From Pseudomonas sp. M30-35 (GTDB lineage Bacteria; Pseudomonadota; Gammaproteobacteria; Pseudomonadales; Pseudomonadaceae): a stretch of 64,000 nt of DNA. A program made the translations under genes and the position numbers. The DNA is taken from contig NZ_CP020892.1 of NCBI RefSeq assembly GCF_002163625.1, forward strand, positions 3,038,001 through 3,102,000, written 5' to 3'. Positions 47,010-56,189 of the stretch are shown one piece after another; the stretch's first letter is position 1; each line of letters begins with the position of its first letter. Under the pieces are notes generated by a model. It searched no databases, was not told the origin of the DNA, and saw only the letters and a list, made by a program, of their open reading frames with translations.

Positions 47010-47326
47010 GGTACGCCTCAACATTTATGCAGCGACTGCGCTAGCAATATTCTTCGGAGAAAAACCGTAAGTTACTGAATAACTGCGGCCAACCCCTTTA
47101 AATACAGTGTTCGCATCGCGAAATTTGATTAGCGGAGCGTTAATGCTCCGATAAAAAACTGGGCGCGCATTCTAACCGAGTTGAGCCTCGGTATTGCGGG
47201 CATTTTTCATTATTAACGCATGCAAGGCGCCAGTTGGCTTTCGCCCACCCCAAGCAAACAGCTAAGCTAGGGACATCAAGCGCCGAGCTGCACAGCGCCC
47301 AATCAGATCCCACGCATGGAAGTGTC
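47010..47326. other. Intergenic region between uup and slt, 317 bp
   Basis: Divergent promoter region. A stem CGGAGC/GCTCCG is at 47133-47150 followed by ATAAAAAAC; neither flanking gene ends here, so it is unlikely to be a terminator. No gene is supported. Confidence 0.5.
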
Positions 47327-49255
47327 ATGTCCCGCCGACTGTTAAAACTGTTTTCTTGCTTAATCATCTCGGCCACTGCTCTCTCCGCCGCACAGGCCGC
47401 GAGCTTGAGCCAGCAACGCCAATATTACGATGAAGCTAAACGCGCCCTTGATAAAGGTGATAGCGGCCCGTACCGGCGTTATGCGAGCGCGCTAAGCGAT
47501 TACCCGTTAGAGCCCTACCTGGCCTATACCGAGCTGACTGCGCGACTAAAATCTGCCAGCAATGCCGAAATTGAGCGCTTTCTTGCTGATCACGGTGATT
47601 TACCTCAAGCCAGCTGGATGAAATTGCGCTGGTTGCGCTGGCTAGCAGAACGTGGCGACTGGGCAACCTTTGCAAAATATTACGACCCTGCGCTGAATTT
47701 CACCGAGCTCGATTGCCTGAACGGTCGCTACCAAATGGGCCACGGTAAAGTTGCTGAGGGTTACGCCACCGCAGAAAAACTCTGGCTGGTGGGTAAATCG
47801 CAACCTGAGGCCTGTGATCGCTTATTCGACGCGTGGGCAGCGGCAGGACAACTCACAGAAAACAAACGCTGGCAGCGTGCCAAATTGGCGGCCGAAGCAC
47901 GCAACTACAGCCTCACCAGTTACCTGACCAAAGACACGCCGACACTCAGCGAAGAAGGCAAGCTACTGATTGATGTCGCACAAAAGCCGCAACTGCTGAG
48001 CAACCCTGCCCGCTTCACCCCAGTCGATGGGCCAATGGCTGACATCGTCAGTTTGGGCTTGCGCCGCCTCGCCCGCCAGGATCCAGAGAAAACCCTGAGC
48101 CTGCTCGATAGCTATGCTCAACGCATGCATTTCTCTGATGCGGAGAAAATCTCAATCGCTCGCGAAGTAGGTTTATCGCTGGCCAAGAACTTTGATCCAC
48201 GCGCGCTCGCCGTAATGGCCAAGTACGACCCTAAACTGCAAAACGACACTGTCAGTGAATGGCGCGCCCGTCTGTTGATGCGCCTGGGGCGCTGGGAAGA
48301 AACCTACAAGCTGACCCAACAAATGCCCACCGAGCTGGCACACACCAGCCGCTGGCGTTACTGGGCCGCTCGCAGCCTGCAACTTTCCAAGCCAAACAGC
48401 GCAGAACCAACGCAGCTCTATCGCAGCCTGGCCACTGAGCGCGACTTCTACGGCTTTATGGCTGCAGACCAAGTCAAGGTTCCATACAAGTTCAACAACA
48501 AACCGCTGGATCTCGACCCCAGCGTCGTCAAAAAAGTGCGCAATACGCCAGGTATTCGTCGCGCCATAGAATTTCACGACCGCGGCCAAATTGTTGATGG
48601 CCGCCGCGAGTGGTATCACGTCAGCCGTCAGTTCGACCGCGACGAGCTGGTCGCTCAAGCACGTCTTGGTTATGAATTACAGTGGTACTTCCCAGCAATT
48701 CGCACCATTAGTTTGGCCAAATACTGGGATGATCTGGACGTGCGCTTCCCGGTAACTCATCGCTCATCACTCAATAATGAAGCTAAAAAACGCGGCCTTC
48801 ATTCCAGCTGGGTGTTTGCAATTACCCGCCAGGAAAGCGCCTTCATGGCCGATGCGAAATCGCCTGCTGGCGCCATGGGCTTGATGCAGTTGATGCCCGC
48901 TACAGCCAAGGAGACCGCGCGCCGTTTTGATATCCCGCTGAGCAACCCGAATAATGTGTTGATCCCTTCGGTCAACATTAAGCTGGGCACTGCTTACCTG
49001 AGCCAGGTTTACGCGCAGTTCAATGGCAATCGAGTACTTGCGACTGCGGCTTACAACGCGGGTCCGGGGCGCGTTCGCCAGTGGCTACGCGGCGCCGATC
49101 ACCTGCCGTACGATGTATGGGTTGAAAACATCCCATACGATGAAACCCGCCAATACGTGCAGAACGTGCTGTCATATGCCGTCATCTACGGTGAAAAACT
49201 TAACGCACCACAGCCATTGATTGCCTGGCATGAGCGTTACTTTGATGATCAATAA
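47327..49255 (+). CDS. slt: Soluble lytic transglycosylase
   Basis: A 642-residue periplasmic enzyme cutting the glycan chain to 1,6-anhydro-MurNAc ends. Signal peptide about 1-24 (CLIISATALSAAQA), long helical superhelix (U and L domains), and the GEWL-like catalytic domain near the C-terminus: catalytic Glu in TRQESAFMADAKSPAGAMG, then LMQLMPATA and ATAAYNAGPGRVRQWL. The frame opens at 47234; ATG 47327 with GGAAG starts the signal peptide. Ends at a strong terminator. Confidence 0.96.
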   Translation: MSRRLLKLFSCLIISATALSAAQAASLSQQRQYYDEAKRALDKGDSGPYRRYASALSDYPLEPYLAYTELTARLKSASNAEIERFLADHGDLPQASWMKLRWLRWLAERGDWATFAKYYDPALNFTELDCLNGRYQMGHGKVAEGYATAEKLWLVGKSQPEACDRLFDAWAAAGQLTENKRWQRAKLAAEARNYSLTSYLTKDTPTLSEEGKLLIDVAQKPQLLSNPARFTPVDGPMADIVSLGLRRLARQDPEKTLSLLDSYAQRMHFSDAEKISIAREVGLSLAKNFDPRALAVMAKYDPKLQNDTVSEWRARLLMRLGRWEETYKLTQQMPTELAHTSRWRYWAARSLQLSKPNSAEPTQLYRSLATERDFYGFMAADQVKVPYKFNNKPLDLDPSVVKKVRNTPGIRRAIEFHDRGQIVDGRREWYHVSRQFDRDELVAQARLGYELQWYFPAIRTISLAKYWDDLDVRFPVTHRSSLNNEAKKRGLHSSWVFAITRQESAFMADAKSPAGAMGLMQLMPATAKETARRFDIPLSNPNNVLIPSVNIKLGTAYLSQVYAQFNGNRVLATAAYNAGPGRVRQWLRGADHLPYDVWVENIPYDETRQYVQNVLSYAVIYGEKLNAPQPLIAWHERYFDDQ

Positions 49256-49270
49256 GTCTTGATCAGCAGC

Positions 49271-49296
49271 AAAAAGGGGCCTTATGGCCCCTTTTT
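49271..49296. terminator. Bidirectional terminator between slt and the MOSC gene
   Basis: AAAAAGGGGCC/GGCCCCTTTTT with a 4-nt loop, T-runs on both strands, between convergent genes. Confidence 0.95.
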
Positions 49297-49317
49297 GCTT
49301 GATAGCTGCGCCCGGCG

Positions 49318-50124
49318 CTATTCAAGCACCTCAACCGGCATACCCAGATCAAGCTTACCCGAGCTCAAAGCAATCAGGTTTTGTCCAAAGAACACATCAC
49401 CTTCTATCTGACGATAGGTTTTTAGTGTGGTCAACGGCTCACGATCCGCACTGCGCTCGCCTGTTGCCGGGTCAAGGGTGGTCATGATGCAACGCGAGCA
49501 ACCCTTGGCGACCTTGAACTCGATGCCCCCGATTGCGATACGCTTCCAGCTATCCTCAGCGTATGGCTCGCTGCCTTCGACCACCACGTTGGGACGAAAG
49601 CGCAGCATTTCCAAATCACGCCCCACCCGCTTGGATAAATCATCCAGCGAGGATTGGCCAATCAACAGCAAAGGGAAACCGTCAGCGAAAGCTACTTTTT
49701 GGCCGATCTCTGCATACACCGGGTCGATCTGTCTGGCCCGTTCTGGCGCGACGTACACCAACCGGCATTCACGCTGCAAAAACTGGCTCAACCACTGTGC
49801 AGCACCATCACCTGCATCCGGCACACGCAAGCTGTCGCGCCAGATATGCACACCGCGTAAATCTTCACTGTCCTGCGGCACGGCAACCTGCAAGTCAGGC
49901 ATACCCGGTGCGCTCAAAAGCAATTCACCGGGGCTTTGCCAGTGAGCTTTTATCTGATTCATCTGGCCTAAAAGACGCTGGGTAATAAAGCGCCCGCTCT
50001 GCGCATCAACTACCATCCAACGGCGATCACCTTGCACACCTAAAGAGTCAAGCTGGGTGCTTTGCAGCAATTCGGCAGCGCCAGACTTAAGTGGGTAACG
50101 ATACAAACCAGAGAGACGAAACAT
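49318..50124 (-). CDS. MOSC domain protein
   Basis: A 268-residue protein with an N-terminal MOSC beta-barrel (FRLSGLYRYPLKSGAAELL) and the C-terminal MOSC domain, whose conserved Cys is in AKGCSRCIMTTLDPATGE. These proteins bind molybdenum cofactor or transfer sulfur, e.g. YcbX/YiiM types detoxifying hydroxylated compounds. The frame opens at 50139; ATG 50124 is preferred. Its start codon overlaps the divergent DUF1499 gene within a CATG. Confidence 0.88.
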   Translation of the reverse strand: MFRLSGLYRYPLKSGAAELLQSTQLDSLGVQGDRRWMVVDAQSGRFITQRLLGQMNQIKAHWQSPGELLLSAPGMPDLQVAVPQDSEDLRGVHIWRDSLRVPDAGDGAAQWLSQFLQRECRLVYVAPERARQIDPVYAEIGQKVAFADGFPLLLIGQSSLDDLSKRVGRDLEMLRFRPNVVVEGSEPYAEDSWKRIAIGGIEFKVAKGCSRCIMTTLDPATGERSADREPLTTLKTYRQIEGDVFFGQNLIALSSGKLDLGMPVEVLE

Positions 50125-50632
50125 GAGCCAGCACTCCAAAACTCAAAACCTTGTTATACGAGCATGCGCCAGCGCTCACAAGCCCGCGTTAGGCCTTACT
50201 GTTATTTTGCTACTAACTGCGTGTAGCGCTAGCTCACCGGCGACCCTGGGCGTGAATGCGGGGCGCTTTGAGCCATGCCCCAGCTCACCAAATTGCGTAA
50301 ACAGCCAAGCGACAGACAGCGAACATAAAATCGCACCACTGGCGCTCAATGGCAGCCCAGCTGAAACCCAAGCACGGCTGTTGCTAGTCATCGCCGAGCA
50401 GCCGCGCGCGACACTTACCAAAGCCGAGGGTAATTATCTGCGGTTTGAGTTCACCAGCGCGCTGATGCGCTTTGTCGATGACGTTGAGTTTCTGATCGGC
50501 AGCCAATCCGTCGAAGTGCGTTCAGCATCGCGTCTGGGCTATTCCGATATGGGTGTGAATCGACAACGGATTGAGACCATCCGCGAAGCATTAGCCAAGG
50601 GACCCCCTGAAAAAGGTAGCGAGCGACGATAG
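50123..50632 (+). CDS. DUF1499 family lipoprotein
   Basis: A 169-residue protein with a lipoprotein-like signal (LTVILLLTACSAS: LTAC lipobox at about 31-34) and a DUF1499 domain (PCPSSPNCVNSQA, then FTSALMRFVDDVEFLI, VEVRSASRLGYSDMGVNRQRIE). Function unknown. Its ATG at 50123 forms a CATG with the MOSC start, so each gene's ribosome site lies within the other's coding end. Confidence 0.85.
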   Translation: MSQHSKTQNLVIRACASAHKPALGLTVILLLTACSASSPATLGVNAGRFEPCPSSPNCVNSQATDSEHKIAPLALNGSPAETQARLLLVIAEQPRATLTKAEGNYLRFEFTSALMRFVDDVEFLIGSQSVEVRSASRLGYSDMGVNRQRIETIREALAKGPPEKGSERR

Positions 50633-50861
50633 GACAAGGCACAACGACCAACGGGAGTAACAGCCAAAGGCTGGCCCAAAGGGCGAGCGCCAGCGAGTCA
50701 AAACTGCGAAAAAGCGACCGGGGTCGCGCTCGACTTTACGTGTTGTAAATGAGCATTTTGAGCAGTTTTTTAACGCAGTACGGACTGCCCCAGTAATATC
50801 GAGCGCAGTAGTTTTTCAGATGTTCCCAAGCAGCCTTGAGCGACCGCTTGGCATGCAGAAT
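50633..50861. repeat. Structured, probably repetitive intergenic element
   Basis: Contains a palindrome GCGACCGGGGTCGC, a hairpin TTTAC-GTGTT-GTAAA and runs such as GGGCGAGCGCCAGCGAGTC. The text resembles intergenic repeats I associate with Pseudomonas genomes, but that cannot be checked here. No gene is supported. Confidence 0.45.
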
Positions 50862-51788
50862 TTAAACGTCTAGCTCAAGGCGCTGACGTACAACATCCAC
50901 TAACTTGTCAGGTTGGAATTTCGACAAGAAGTTGTCGCAACCCACCTTCTTCACCATGGCATCGTTAAAGCTGCCCGATAGCGAGGTGTGCAATACGATA
51001 TACAAACCCGCCATGCGCGGGTCCTGGCGGATTTCAGTAGTGAGGCGATAGCCGTCCATCTCTGGCATCTCGGCATCGGTGAACACCATCAGTAATTTAT
51101 CAGTAAGCACTTCACCTGCGTCCGCCCAGCCTTTGAGCATGTTCAAAGCCTTTAAGCCATCGCTGGCAACGTGCATCTTGACGCCGAGTTGACCGAGGGT
51201 CTCACGCAACTGAGATAACGCCACACTGGAGTCATCGACCAGCAGTACCTCGCGACCCTGCGCTTTGTGTAACAGTGGGTCACTCAGGCGTTCGCTGGAA
51301 ATTTTCGCGCTGTAAGGGACAATTTCAGCCAAGACCATCTCAACATCGATGATTTCAACCAGCTGTTCATCAACCTTGGTTATTGCCGTCAAGTAATGCT
51401 GACGCCCTGCTCCGCCTGGTGGTGGCAGAACAGCCTCCCAATTAAGATTGATGATGCGCTCGACGCCACCTACCAGAAACGCCTGAACTGAGCGGTTGTA
51501 TTCCGTGACGATGATGGTGCTTTGTTCGGTCGGCACAATCGGACGCATACCGATCGCCTGTGACAGGTCGATCACTGGTATGGTTTTACCCCGTAGATTA
51601 ACCACCCCACAGACACACCGATGACGGTTTGGCATCAAGGTTAATTTGGGCATGTGCAGGACTTCCTGCACTTTGAAAACGTTAATCGCAAACAGCTGAC
51701 GCCCGTTCAAACGGAACATCAGAATTTCCAGACGATTTTCACCCACCAACTGCGTGCGTTGGTCTACCGAATCTAGAATTCCGGCCAC
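50862..51788 (-). CDS. cheV: CheV-type chemotaxis coupling protein, copy 1
   Basis: A 308-residue fusion of a CheW-like coupling domain (about 15-160: ILMFRLNGRQLFAINVFKVQEVL, GVVNLRGKTIPVIDLSQAIG) and a receiver domain (about 175-300: LLVDDSSVALSQL, phospho-acceptor Asp in VFTDAEMPEMDGYRL). CheV links chemoreceptors to CheA and may adjust sensitivity. It is outside any chemotaxis operon. Start ATG 51788; the next gene upstream, yegS, is on the same strand. Confidence 0.93.
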   Translation of the reverse strand: MAGILDSVDQRTQLVGENRLEILMFRLNGRQLFAINVFKVQEVLHMPKLTLMPNRHRCVCGVVNLRGKTIPVIDLSQAIGMRPIVPTEQSTIIVTEYNRSVQAFLVGGVERIINLNWEAVLPPPGGAGRQHYLTAITKVDEQLVEIIDVEMVLAEIVPYSAKISSERLSDPLLHKAQGREVLLVDDSSVALSQLRETLGQLGVKMHVASDGLKALNMLKGWADAGEVLTDKLLMVFTDAEMPEMDGYRLTTEIRQDPRMAGLYIVLHTSLSGSFNDAMVKKVGCDNFLSKFQPDKLVDVVRQRLELDV

Positions 51789-51907
51789 TGCGAGCTCCTG
51801 TTATATAGACCGACTACACCCGGTATATCGGCAGGCATGTACATAACTGGAGCGTGCGCCAGAAGAATCTATCCCTAGCCCCTTCTGAGCGCATTACTTA
51901 CTGATAC

Positions 51908-52807
51908 TCAAGAACGGCTCAATAACGGCGAATAGACCGGCAAATGAACACGTAGCGCTTTCTCAAGCGCTTTGAAGCGCAGCTTCGTGGCGTTCATCGG
52001 CTCGCCATCAAGGTTGAGATCAAGCCCTTCTGGCGCTTCAACTTCGAGCCAGGCAACACGCGCCCCCTGCGAAACACTTTCGACACCATTCATTGAGCCT
52101 GACAGCATCGTGCCCAGCGTGCCGACCATGTCTGGCGCGGCAGGCACGATGCAGACATCCAGCAAGCCATCATCAATACGCGCATTCGGGCACAACACAT
52201 GCCCTCCGCCCGCTTGGGAACCGTTACCAATACCTAATGCTAAAAACTCGCCTTCCCAACTGAAATCCGGGCCTTTAAAACGCCCGAACGCCGTGCGCAC
52301 TTCGGCAAAGCGACTTAACCCAGTCAAAAAATAGGCTGCCCCACCGAGCATCTTTTTTAAATCTTCCGGGGTATTCGTCGTGACACTGGTGCCAAAACCG
52401 CCAGTGGCCATGTTCAGGAATATGTGCTCATTGACCTCACCCAGATCAATGGGCGTCGGCTCATGGTCGAGTAAATCAAGCGCCTCCTGTATATCCACTG
52501 GCACCCCGGCCGCGGTCGCAAAGTCGTTGGCCGTACCCAGACCGAGAAGAACCAAACTGGCATCGCTGTCTGCGAGCGCAATCACTTCGGCAACCGCACG
52601 CAAGGTGCCATCACCACCACCAGCAATCAACGTCGGGTAGCCAGCCGCAAGCGCTTCACGGGCTATACGTTGAGCATCGCCAGCTTCCCAGGTGACTCTT
52701 ACCGCGATCTCCCAGCCCTGCTCGCGTTTAGCGTGGATAGCAGTGCGTAGCGCTTCGTTCAGCGCCTGCTTGCCATGCAAAATCAACAGCGCTTTGCGTT
52801 CACTCAT
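51908..52807 (-). CDS. yegS: YegS-like lipid kinase
   Basis: A 299-residue member of the diacylglycerol-kinase fold family: nucleotide motif IAGGGDGTLRAVAEVI, LGLGTANDFATAAGVP, and a C-terminal beta-sandwich (LGIGNGSQAGGGHVLCPNA, LDLNLDGEPMN). E. coli YegS phosphorylates phosphatidylglycerol in vitro. Start ATG 52807 follows AAGGAG. Likely monocistronic. Confidence 0.92.
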   Translation of the reverse strand: MSERKALLILHGKQALNEALRTAIHAKREQGWEIAVRVTWEAGDAQRIAREALAAGYPTLIAGGGDGTLRAVAEVIALADSDASLVLLGLGTANDFATAAGVPVDIQEALDLLDHEPTPIDLGEVNEHIFLNMATGGFGTSVTTNTPEDLKKMLGGAAYFLTGLSRFAEVRTAFGRFKGPDFSWEGEFLALGIGNGSQAGGGHVLCPNARIDDGLLDVCIVPAAPDMVGTLGTMLSGSMNGVESVSQGARVAWLEVEAPEGLDLNLDGEPMNATKLRFKALEKALRVHLPVYSPLLSRS

Positions 52808-53112
52808 TGATTGCTCCTTGTAGGACTTAAAGCTTATTGGATGATGGGCGAAAGCCTTCTCGCCTGATTAACAGACCACGGCACAATGCATTTGTCGCTG
52901 ATTACCTAGAAATGTTGAGTCTAAGGGGTAAATCAACAAACTGCTGCTGAATAAAAACTCGAGCCCACCCATCAAGCAATCAATTAAATAGATATAAATT
53001 ATCCACAAAAAGCGCTTTTTATAACAACTAAACTGATAGAAACTTACCTCATTACCACTTGATAGCGCTTACCGACCACAGGTTGCGTATCACTCACTGA
53101 GGGGATATCGAA
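52808..53112. other. Intergenic region between yegS and pirin, 305 bp
   Basis: Divergent promoter region, AT-rich in its middle. A perfect 14-bp palindrome AAAAAGCGCTTTTT sits at 53007-53020, a possible operator. No gene is supported. Confidence 0.5.
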
Positions 53113-53811
53113 ATGATTGAAGTTCGAGCTTTTGCGGACCTCGGCGGCGCCGAGCATGGTTGGTTGAATGCACGTCACCACTTTTCTTTCGCTGAGTACT
53201 ATGATCCGCAGCGCATGTCTTGGGGCGATCTACGCGTTTGGAACGATGATGAAATCGCTGCGCACTCAGGGTTTCCACCGCACCCACACCGTGACATGGA
53301 AATTATCACCTATGTTCGCCAAGGCGCGATTACCCACAAGGATAACTTGGGTAACCATGGTCGCACTGAAGCCGGTGATGTGCAGGTGATGAGTGCGGGC
53401 ACCGGTATTGCCCACAGCGAATTCAACCTGGAAGACACCACCACTAAAATCTTCCAGATTTGGATCACCCCGAATCAGTTTGACTCACCCCCATCATGGG
53501 GAGCCAAGCCGTTTCCTAAAGGCGACCGCGCTGGCAGTTTTGTGACATTGGCAAGTGGTAACACTGAGGATAAAGACGCGTTGCCTATCCGGGCAAATGC
53601 ACGCGTTGCAGCTGCGACGCTGAAAGCCGGGCAAACGACTGAATATGTGCTCGGCGCTGACCGCAAAGCCTATCTAGTTGCTTCTACAGGCGCCTTTGAG
53701 ATCAACGGCGTCGCAGCTAAAACCCGAGATGGCGTTGCTGTTCGTGACGTTGAAGTACTCACTGTGACCGCTAGCGAAGACACTGAAATTGTCTTGGTCG
53801 ACGTTGCATAA
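53113..53811 (+). CDS. Pirin family protein (YhhW-like)
   Basis: A 232-residue bicupin. Metal ligands of the N-terminal cupin: two His in PPHPHRDMEIITYV (about 56-58), and His/Glu in GTGIAHSEFN (about 101-103). E. coli YhhW and human pirin have quercetinase activity; the natural substrate here is unknown. Start ATG 53113 with GGGGATA upstream. Followed by a terminator. Confidence 0.93.
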   Translation: MIEVRAFADLGGAEHGWLNARHHFSFAEYYDPQRMSWGDLRVWNDDEIAAHSGFPPHPHRDMEIITYVRQGAITHKDNLGNHGRTEAGDVQVMSAGTGIAHSEFNLEDTTTKIFQIWITPNQFDSPPSWGAKPFPKGDRAGSFVTLASGNTEDKDALPIRANARVAAATLKAGQTTEYVLGADRKAYLVASTGAFEINGVAAKTRDGVAVRDVEVLTVTASEDTEIVLVDVA

Positions 53812-53828
53812 GCAAACACTGTACTGCC

Positions 53829-53869
53829 CGACAAAGCCCTCTGCTTACTCAGAGCCGGGGGCTTTTGTC
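53829..53869 (+). terminator. Terminator after the pirin gene
   Basis: Stem CGACAAAGCCC (53829-53839) pairs with GGGCTTTTGTCG (53858-53869) with one bulged base; TTTT lies in the 3' arm. Located 18 bp past the stop. Confidence 0.75.
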
Positions 53870-53937
53870 GTGCGTTTTGCGGCCTGGCCAGTTTTTAAAC
53901 GTACAATAGGGTTGGCTAATCACACCATAAGAACAAC

Positions 53938-54963
53938 ATGAACAGTCTTGGTTTCACCGCCGCGCCCGCCCTGCTTAAATACCTGCGCCATGCAGAGTTC
54001 TTAGGCCTTGATGCTGATCAGGCATTGCAGGCTGCAAACTTGTCGCGTGAAGACCTCAGTGACAACGCCAAGCGCATCCCCAGCGACAACCATGAGCGCT
54101 TGCTCAAGTATTTTCTCATGCACTCCGATGACCTGTTATTCGGCCTGAACAGTGCCCGCTATGTACAACCGGGATCGTGGAGTGTGCTCGGTTACATCAC
54201 CCTAAACTGTGCAACCCTGGGTGAAGCGATTAGCCGAATCGTGCCCTATGAAAAACTGGTCGGTGACATGGGCGTCAGCCGAGTTGAAAGCCATACAGAG
54301 CAAACCCGATTGATCTGGAGTTGCCGCCATGATGAACCGCTGATACGTCGGCACATGGTTGAAAATGTTCTGGCATCCTGGCTGCTGTACGCCCGCTGGA
54401 TAGCTGACAAGGACTACTCACCAGCCGCAGTATGGTTTGAGCATCCCCAACCAGATGGCGTACACAGTGAAGCCTACCAAGCTGCATTTGGCTGCCCAGT
54501 ATTATTTGAGCAACCCTGCAATGCACTGATAATCCCCAATCAATTACTTGCAATTGAGCTGCGCCAAGCAGACCCGAACCTGCTGCGTACGCTGGAAGAA
54601 CATGCGCTGGCGTTGATGGCAAAATTCGATGATGAGCAGCCACTCCCTGCACGGGTAAAGGGCGCCCTGCGCTTGCTACTCAAAGACGGTTTACCCCGTA
54701 AAGAGCGAGTTGCAGAACGCTTCGACATGACCGTGCGCACCTTGCAACGGCATCTGCAGCAAGCAGGCACAAGCTATCAATTGATACTCGATGAATTGCG
54801 CCAGGAGCTTGCTGAGCATTATTTACTGCGCAGCGACTTACCCGTGCAAGACATTGCCAGCTACCTTGGCTTCAGTGAGTCGAGATCGTTTCACCGCAGT
54901 TTTAAAATCTGGACTGGGCAAACACCGGGCGAGTATCGACTGACACATCGCCCAAAGGGTTAG
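53938..54963 (+). CDS. AraC-family regulator
   Basis: A 341-residue regulator with an Arabinose_bd-type N-terminal domain (ALLKYLRHAEFLGLDADQAL, then VQPGSWSVLGYITLNCATLGEA) and C-terminal HTHs (KERVAERFDMTVRTLQRHLQ, then VQDIASYLGFSESRSFHRSF). Related to OruR/AdpA-like regulators; target and ligand unknown. No nearby divergent enzyme gene marks a target. It runs convergent into moeA with 11 bp between stops. Confidence 0.88.
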   Translation: MNSLGFTAAPALLKYLRHAEFLGLDADQALQAANLSREDLSDNAKRIPSDNHERLLKYFLMHSDDLLFGLNSARYVQPGSWSVLGYITLNCATLGEAISRIVPYEKLVGDMGVSRVESHTEQTRLIWSCRHDEPLIRRHMVENVLASWLLYARWIADKDYSPAAVWFEHPQPDGVHSEAYQAAFGCPVLFEQPCNALIIPNQLLAIELRQADPNLLRTLEEHALALMAKFDDEQPLPARVKGALRLLLKDGLPRKERVAERFDMTVRTLQRHLQQAGTSYQLILDELRQELAEHYLLRSDLPVQDIASYLGFSESRSFHRSFKIWTGQTPGEYRLTHRPKG

Positions 54964-54974
54964 TCTGCGCCGCT

Positions 54975-56189
54975 TTAACCGAGAATTTCACTCATTGGAA
55001 TAAAGCGCACGCTATCACCTTCAGCCAAGGCTTTGCCCTCGAGCACCTCCGCCAATCCTTCAGCCCAAGCCGCACTGCGCAGCACGCCCGAGCTTTGATT
55101 CGGGTGCATCACCACCCGGCCATTTTCAATTCGCGCACGCACGTACTCACGGCGATTACCCACCTTACTCCAAGCGAATCCAGCGGGCATTGGAAAACCC
55201 AGTGGCTCAACCCTGGCAACACCCATGCGCCGCAGTAAATATGGGCGTGCCAGCAAACCAAAGGTCACCAGCGTCGAAGCCGGGTTACCCGGCAAACCCA
55301 ACACCGGCACGCCACGGAAGGCACCAAAGGTCAGCGGCTTTCCTGGTTTGATCGCCAGCTTCCAAAGCGCTAACTCGCCCTCTTCACGCAGTGCCGCGCC
55401 GAGAAAGTCAGCCTCTCCCACCGACACCCCTCCGGTTGAGAGAATCAAGTCAACATCGTTGAGCGCTGCAAGTGCATCTCGCGTCAGTTGCAGATCATCA
55501 GCGAGTATTCCCGCGTCAATCACGTCACACCCTAAACGCTGCAACCAAGTACAGAGCAAGCGACGATTACTGTTGTAGATCTGTCCGGGGCCAAGTGCTT
55601 GCCCTGGCTCGATCAACTCATCGCCGGTCGACAGCACGGCAACCCGAACTCGCTTGTATACCTGCAAGCTGCCCGCGCCGAGAGATGCGGCCAAGCCCAG
55701 TTCAATCGGCCCCAACCGAGTACCTGCAGGCAATACGCAGTCGCCGACCTTGGTTTCCTGGCCTTGGGCGCGAATGTTTTGGCCCACAAGCATACGCTGG
55801 CTAAAGCTGACACGTTGATCATCGCCAAGCTGCACATTCTCTTGCATCTCAACCACATCGGTACCCGCTGGCAATGGCGCGCCGGTGAAGATCCGGGCAC
55901 AGGTACCAGGCTCAAGCGGTTGCGGTAATGTGCCCGCAAGAATCCGTTGACTGACCCGCAATGGCTCACCCTGCCAGTCGGCCAAACGCAGTGCATAACC
56001 ATCCATTGCACTGTTTGCCCATGGCGGCAGATCCAATGATGAAACGAGCGCCTCAGCCAACACACGACCGTCAGCCTCAGCCAGCTTGACCGACTCAGTC
56101 TGCTCAATCGGCGCAGCATCGGCCAACGCCATCAAGCGCTCTAAAGCAACTTCTACCGGCAATAATCCGGGTTGATCACAGCTGCTCAT
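54975..56189 (-). CDS. moeA: MoeA, molybdopterin molybdenumtransferase
   Basis: A 404-residue enzyme inserting molybdate into adenylated molybdopterin. Conserved blocks DLPPWANSAMDGYALR, RIFTGAPLPAGTDVVEMQE, VLSTGDELIEPG, LSTGGVSVGEADF and PVLGLPGNPASTLVTF are present. The frame opens at 56204; ATG 56189 overlaps the moaB stop in an ATGA, giving coupling. Second gene of moaB-moeA, divergent from mobA. Confidence 0.95.
   Translation of the reverse strand: MSSCDQPGLLPVEVALERLMALADAAPIEQTESVKLAEADGRVLAEALVSSLDLPPWANSAMDGYALRLADWQGEPLRVSQRILAGTLPQPLEPGTCARIFTGAPLPAGTDVVEMQENVQLGDDQRVSFSQRMLVGQNIRAQGQETKVGDCVLPAGTRLGPIELGLAASLGAGSLQVYKRVRVAVLSTGDELIEPGQALGPGQIYNSNRRLLCTWLQRLGCDVIDAGILADDLQLTRDALAALNDVDLILSTGGVSVGEADFLGAALREEGELALWKLAIKPGKPLTFGAFRGVPVLGLPGNPASTLVTFGLLARPYLLRRMGVARVEPLGFPMPAGFAWSKVGNRREYVRARIENGRVVMHPNQSSGVLRSAAWAEGLAEVLEGKALAEGDSVRFIPMSEILG

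Noticed and set aside
47133..47150. Hairpin before slt as a terminator
   Set aside because: Neither neighbouring gene ends there; both are transcribed away from it.
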